Origin: Sphaerolaimus hirsutus
Taxonomy: Eukaryota; Nematoda; Chromadorea; Monhysterida; Sphaerolaimidae
Length of the DNA: 64,000 bases
NCBI GenBank assembly: GCA_964036195.1
Contig: OZ038451.1
Coordinates: forward strand, 806,001-870,000
Direction of reading: 5' to 3'
In this document: one piece after another, positions 59,409 to 64,000 of the stretch
Numbering within the stretch: position 1 is the first letter of the stretch
Layout of the letters: each line of letters starts with the position of its first letter
The notes under the pieces: model-generated
What the model saw: the letters and a program-made list of their open reading frames with translations, nothing else
What the model was told of the DNA's origin: nothing
The model's database searches: none
Made by a program: the position numbers and the translations under genes

Positions 59409-59647
59409 TAGCTTGTGTGGCCACACCATGTAAAATAATACGGAACTTGTTGAATTGACTTGTGAACGGGCTCCTATTCCTAACCGAGGAAGAGGACAAA
59501 TGTGAACGTATGAAAGTTGACGTGAAGCGTCGTCTCTTAGTTGACGTTCTGTTATTTTATCAAATGTGATTAGTTGAGTTGAAGTGAATTGACGTGAGTT
59601 AGTGTGAAGCAAATTTAGATTGTTTTCAAAAGGTTTTGACGAACGTT

Positions 59648-59653
59648 TTTATT
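59648..59653 (-). promoter_or_regulatory. Candidate LTR poly(A) signal
   Basis: AATAAA on the element's sense strand within the presumed LTR. The position is reasonable but untested; the motif is common in AT-rich DNA. Confidence 0.3.
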
Positions 59654-60492
59654 TAGACAATTAAATACAAAGAAATAAATGTAAATAAAATATATAAAAT
59701 ATACGTAAATAAAGGAATTAATTTACAGCTAAATTAATTACTTAAATGAAACGTAAAAGAAGCTCTAATTACCGGAGAAATAAGGCAATTTAAAGAAGGC
59801 ACTTAATTACAACAAAAGGCGATAATTAAGTGGCGCGGTTGTGAACAAAACACCTCAAACAGCGCGGGTGTGAATAAAGCACTGAGGTGACTTAAAGCAC
59901 CAAGGGTTAAACTTAGCACCAAAAATAAGCAACTTAATAAAGTGACAACGGCGCTTATTTAGATCCTAGGAAGAGATTCGTGTGAAGTTGACGAGGTTGC
60001 AAACACTGCCGATTTTAGCTGTGAGATCGGCTTTTTAAGGGCCAGACCGATGGCGACTAGCTTGGCGCCAACTGGTCGGCTCTAATCTCCGATTTTTATC
60101 CAACATTTCCAATTGTGAAAGTTCAATCCTTGCCCGCTTGCTTCTCCGATGAAAAGCGAGCTAAACTGGCAAGATAGTGAAAATGTGAGACAAGCCAGAC
60201 AGCATTTGAAATGGCGCGCGGGCCCGGCCCCTCGCTTGGCGTATTTGCATGCTGCTTGTCAAGGAAATGTGGCGGAATGTGAGCAATGACTAAGATCTAA
60301 ATATGTGAGCAACGTAAAGCGCACGTTGTAAACAAGATCGCTTGAGATATTAAATGACGAATGTGAAGATGTTAAAAATGGAATGTGAATTAAAATGGAA
60401 TCTTGATAAATTGAATTAACTAAATATAAAAGCGAACATAAGGATGTCAACTTAAATATTAAAGGTTTTACATTTTACGATAATGTTACACA

Positions 60493-60505
60493 CTCCCGAA
60501 ACGAG
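60493..60505 (-). promoter_or_regulatory. Candidate polypurine tract
   Basis: On the - strand TCGTTTCGGGAG immediately precedes TGTGTAACA. It is short and not purely purine, so the assignment rests on position between the last coding frame and the LTR-like start. Confidence 0.35.
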
Positions 60506-60600
60506 AATTAAAAATTAAATCTAATTTAATTTTAACACAGCCAATCACGGCACTTGATGTGAAAATAAAAATCAAAAATCAAACGCCTGTGATACTCTCA

Positions 60601-61561
60601 TCACTCCTGTGGTAGCAGATCGTCGGCGTCTTCGACGCCGGCATTTTCCCGGCCCTCCTCATGATGCTCGTCCATGGGTTCGACGGCATCCTCCTCAGGC
60701 TGGCGGCCTTCCCGTGCCCGGGCGCCTGGTCTTCTGGGGCCCCACCTGGTCGACCTGGCCAGTTGGGGAGCTTCTAAGATTCCTCGACGAGCTGCTCGAG
60801 GGCTTGTCGGAGCGTGTCGGTCTCGTCGACGCTCGTCTTCGACGGCTCGGCGGGCTGCCATTGTTCCGTTGCTGCAAGCGGTTTGCTTGGTAGCAAGGGG
60901 ACTTGGGAGGTTGTGAATGAGGTCGTACATTGTGAAGTGATTGAGTTGAATTGGTCAAATGGTACGGAGGGGGATCTAGATCTTGAACGTGATTTTCTTC
61001 CATCTCTCCGAGCTCTATGTCGGACTGTGAAGGTGTTTGTCTGAGGAAAGTCATGGATCTTTTTAGATCGTTTAACTTTTGATTTGACCAGTTTTTGATT
61101 GATGTTATTGAATTTGTTGGGGTATAGAGGAAAATGTCTGGTGTGACAATTGCTGCTCACCTGGGAGCCCTGCGACTCCAGCGAATCTCTTGAGTCGCTT
61201 TTGCAAGGGCTCGCGGTCAGGGATCGCGTCTTCCATTGTGACCTCCGTTGTGACGGGCTCTGTGACTGTGAATCTGGCGTTTGGTGACGAGCCCTGCGTT
61301 TGTGACTCGCAGGGGGGTGCAGGTTTTGTGACCCGGCGCGCACCCGTCTCCATCTCGATTTCTTCGGCGCGCTGGGTACTATAACCGACCGGGGGATCCG
61401 ATCTAGGCTGTACCGAGCGTCCTGAAAGCCGTTTGAATGGAGAAACTTGTTTGAGGAATGTGACAAACTTTGAATGTAACTGTGACGAACTTGACGATTG
61501 TGTGACGGTTTGTCTTGACAAAGCGGGTTTGTTGAAGCCACTTTTCGGTTTCTTCTGGCGG
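60601..61561 (-). pseudogene. Env cytoplasmic-tail region, frames broken
   Basis: About 1 kb downstream of the env transmembrane segment, GC-richer than its surroundings, with protein-like composition that moves between frames. A stretch beginning QKKPKSGFNKPALSRQ (61560-61105) is in a different frame from env. 61054-60900 (from a genuine ATG at 61054) returns to the env frame and contains PPPY at 60962-60973. 60900-60774 and then about 60780-60601 read best in the other two frames, the last ending DDLLPQE. A 319-codon frame (61733-60774) with an RSRSRSRSP tract has no ATG. The likeliest reading is one long tail damaged by several small indels. A separate accessory gene or spliced product is the alternative. 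PPPY is the consensus of a WW-domain-binding late motif. Confidence 0.5.
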
Positions 61562-62251
61562 TTACGTCGCCGTCCTTACCGATTTTTCCTTGCTGAACGG
61601 ACGGAGGCCCCTGTTGTTTGGGCTTTTGTCCCTTCTGCCCTTTCTTCGGAAAAAGCTCTTGATGTCTGGCAGCATACCCCTGCCGGTTACGAGCCGCCAC
61701 TGCATGTAAACATAACCAATATACCCAATACAAGCAATTGTGATAATAATGAGTATGATGTTCACAGCTGTTTGAAGTGGCCCAGTAAGTAACGTGTCTA
61801 ATGCAGACGCACCACCTGTGACACTACCGTGAATGATGTGACCCAATTCTTTTCCTACACCTTCAAAATATGCACCAACCCCTTGGCCGATGCCAGCAAT
61901 ATATGCCTGCACGGCTTTAGGATCATTGGATTTTGTTGCAATATAATCGACTGAACGTGTGACTTGTTGTTCAAGTTGCTGCAAATTTTGAAAGTGGTGA
62001 TGTGCAGCCATGATACTGAATGCAATGTCAGTCATGCTTACACCTGGTGACCCGGAAACATTTAGTGTGAATGGTTTCCACGAGCCAGCCCAAATTAATT
62101 CGATTGGGAGTTTTGTGACATGCAAATTTGTTGGTCCGTTTTCGTTGGCCCATGAATTATCATTTAATTGATAATATTTGTGATCTTTCATGAGACAATG
62201 ATCTATTGGTGAATGTGTGATTAGATCATTGGTTCCGGGAGCAACGAACAT
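61562..62251 (-). pseudogene. Env-like glycoprotein, C-terminal part with TM anchor
   Basis: Open from 62290 to the stop at 61562 in the same frame as the upstream pol/env ORF, separated from it only by one TAA (62291-62293). The first ATG is 62251, 13 codons after the stop. Visible features: one NVS glycosylation site (about residue 64 from that ATG), a heptad-like stretch around residues 86-110, a Gly-rich segment (residues 120-147) and a hydrophobic anchor (residues 160-183, IILIIITIACIGYIGYVY), then a basic tail FFRRKGRRDK. This order (stem, Gly-rich region, anchor, basic tail) fits a type I viral fusion glycoprotein. See the 62291-64000 entry for family. Confidence 0.7.
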
Positions 62252-62290
62252 AATATGCAGGTGGTCTGTGACTTTGACCGGCAGAAATTT

Positions 62291-64000
62291 TTAACAAGTA
62301 TTGTTATATTGATGTTGAAAATAAATAATTTCTGCTGTGACAGGTTTACAATCCCAGAACATCAATATATCTCCATGCCATTCAGCATAGAGATTTTGAC
62401 GTCCTAGCAATGCTCGCAAGCCAAGCGTGGGATTGAATGTGACGATTGCATGAATTATATCCAGCTGGGTTTGACGGATGTGACATAATTGTTGCCAGAT
62501 GGATCCAAATTGTTTTCGTTTGAGATGTGCAATTTTGTCAACTTCATATTGTTGACGGGCTGTGAGCAAGTGAAATACACCAACATCGAGATTTGGTGCG
62601 AGCTTGAAATGAAGAGGAGCCTTTTCGGCTTCCGGCTTTTTCAATTTCTTATGTTGATATCGAAGAAATTGAATGAATGCCGAGCCTTGGTCAATATATT
62701 TTGCATCTTTTGGTATGCATTCTGCATTATTTGGAAATTGTTGTGATCTCCATGTGACCGAAAATGCAGCTTGTAATGTTTCCACTACATAATGATTTTG
62801 TGAATATTGCGCATCAAATTGACCAATCTCTTGGAATGCACACTGTTTATTGAAAGCAGTAGCATTCCATAAAGAGACGCCATTGTCGCTGTCGTAACAA
62901 TAGCCGGCTTGTGGGTTGCAATGTGACAAATCTTGAATTTCGGAAACAATTTTCTTTCCGTCAAGACTTGCAACCACACCTTCTTCTATGTGAAAATTCA
63001 TCACTGTGTTACTCATATTGTGACAAAAGTAACAATAATCAATGTGAAGTGATTTGTTGGTGCTCCACAATGCATGACCGATTTTTATTAAGGGTTCGCC
63101 TTTCCAAGTTTTATTTTGGTAGGCGATCATGCAATCGTAGGTTGTGACTCTGTGATTTTTAATGATCTCTGGTGGCAACATCGATTTTCCACCCACCAGA
63201 CTCATGTATGTGACTATAGTATGCTCTTGTTGAAAGCATCTATAAATAGGTGTCGTTTGCGGCTGAACACGCAACGTCCATATGGATATCACAATATCCT
63301 CAGTGGCGGTAACTTGAGGAAAGTGACATGTTACTTTTTCCGGAAGTTGAATTGCGTGACCAGTGCGTGTTTTATGGCACAGATTGAAAGTTTTGTGATA
63401 TTGATCCGTCCATGTGAGCGCGTTAGCTAATTCTGATTGTATTAGCAACGTGAGTGCCATTAAATGCGACACGTTTCCCCAGAACGAATATGTGCCAATG
63501 TAGCGACATGTTTGACGTGGGTTTGCGCGTCTTGCATCTTGTTGTGAAGATTGTGATTGTTGATGTGATTGATCTGTTTGTGAATCATCACCATTGTCAG
63601 GTGGAGGTTGTGATTTATCATCATCTTTTATTTCAGTGTCAATTTTATATTCAACACCGTCTTCTGTGTCGATTTCAAGAGGCACGAGGTTAGATGGAGA
63701 TGTACGTGTGCGACGGCCGTTGCTTGACAATACTGTGACTGCACGTATTTTGCCATCGCTTGACACGTGTATCTCGTGAATGCGGCCCATTTGCCACATG
63801 CCGCGTGGTTGTTTATCATCAGTGATTAACACCACTTGGCCACGTTTGGAAGCTTCGTTGATGGTGCCCTTTTTCAAGCGTTGATTTTTAGCTCGATCTT
63901 TGAGTAGGTCGATATATTGACGTGACCACTCATACCAGAGTACTTCAAGGTTATGTCGAATTTGATCCCAAAGTAGTGTGATGTCATCTCTGTCCTTTTC
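62291..64000 (-). pseudogene. BEL/Pao Pol C-terminus fused in frame to env-like glycoprotein
   Basis: Open from the window edge (64000) to TAA at 62291; the true start lies outside, and the TTG at 63877 is not a start. The first about 110 codons match the C-terminal integrase region of BEL/Pao Pol: WSRQYIDLLKDR, then GQVVLITDDKQPRGMWQMGR and a TVLSSNGR block. A hydrophilic Asp/Gln/Ser-rich linker follows, then a hydrophobic signal-like stretch (about 63470-63420) ending LANA. The ectodomain has about 13 Cys and six N-X-S/T sites and ends at the in-frame stop. BEL/Pao elements are known to have captured env genes from phlebo-like and jingchuvirus-like viruses. The cysteine-rich ectodomain with a C-terminal LLGRQ/FWDC region looks more like the latter, but that is a judgement by eye. 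Pol and Env in one frame suggest a polyprotein or internal initiation. The single stop makes this copy probably defective. Confidence 0.75.

Larger units (their letters stand above)
59111..60492 (-). mobile_element. Presumed 3' LTR of a BEL/Pao element
   Basis: The left junction is defined by the empty site in copy 1 (GCCCAGCA at 33487-33494). The inner end is placed at 60492 because the - strand there reads CGGGAG|TGTGTAACA, a purine-rich tract followed by a TG start, as expected at a polypurine tract/LTR border. About 1.2 kb without the nested MITE at 59247-59408. On the - strand AATAAA lies at 59648-59653 and TTAAAAAG at about 60032-60039, as candidate poly(A) and TATA-like signals. The outer terminus does not end in an obvious CA, and the partner LTR is outside the window, so exact limits are unproven. 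Confidence 0.6.

Noticed and set aside
60609-61044. Overlapping + strand frames opposite the env tail
   Set aside because: Antisense to the retroelement in a GC-rich stretch where stops are rare; no motif.
60774-61733. 319-codon - strand frame as an accessory gene
   Set aside because: It has no ATG anywhere, overlaps the env anchor, and parts of the same DNA look more protein-like in other frames. Kept only as a possibility in the tail entry.

Overview
The window looks like AT-rich, intron-bearing DNA from an invertebrate animal; I cannot name the species. Three things support this: a spliced costars-domain (ABRA/STARS-like) gene, dense hAT-type and TA-target (Tc1/mariner-type) non-autonomous transposons with clean target-site duplications (TSDs), and a BEL/Pao retroelement, a superfamily known only from animals. 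No bacterial-style genes, rRNA, tRNA or CRISPR arrays were seen. Three runs of exactly 200 N (21734-21933, 36803-37002, 47288-47487) are scaffold gaps.

Layout. 1-22.2 kb is gene-free and built from nested small inverted-repeat transposons, a 3.4-kb block of three satellite families (8.5-11.9 kb) and a 1.9-kb foldback (20.3-22.2 kb). 22.2-33.5 kb is copy 1 of a direct duplication. 33.5-41.4 kb holds more transposons, rich in G/C homopolymers. 41.7-47.1 kb is the one convincing host gene: a costars-domain protein on the + strand with a first coding exon, two alternative versions of the middle exon (42973-43115 and 43454-43584) and a terminal exon (46929-47105). The reading phases allow only one middle exon at a time. 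47.5-59.1 kb is copy 2 of the duplication, starting immediately after a gap. 59.1-64.0 kb is the 3' part of a BEL/Pao element on the - strand: presumed LTR, a frame-broken region coding for an env tail, an env-like glycoprotein interrupted by one in-frame stop, and the integrase C-terminus running off the window.

How the parts relate. The two duplicate copies differ mainly by transposon presence or absence, so each insertion in one copy can be read against its empty site in the other. That includes the BEL/Pao element, absent from copy 1 at 33494. Because copy 2 begins at a gap, the duplication may be two haplotypes laid end to end rather than a real duplication. The costars gene has transposons packed against its 5' end and inside its last intron, including a four-level nest.

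Most noteworthy: (1) the mutually exclusive costars exon pair; (2) a strong strand-biased excess of the 5-mer TGTGA (TCACA in element sense) over the whole retroelement, across LTR and coding sequence and in more than one codon register; (3) the duplication with reciprocal filled and empty sites.
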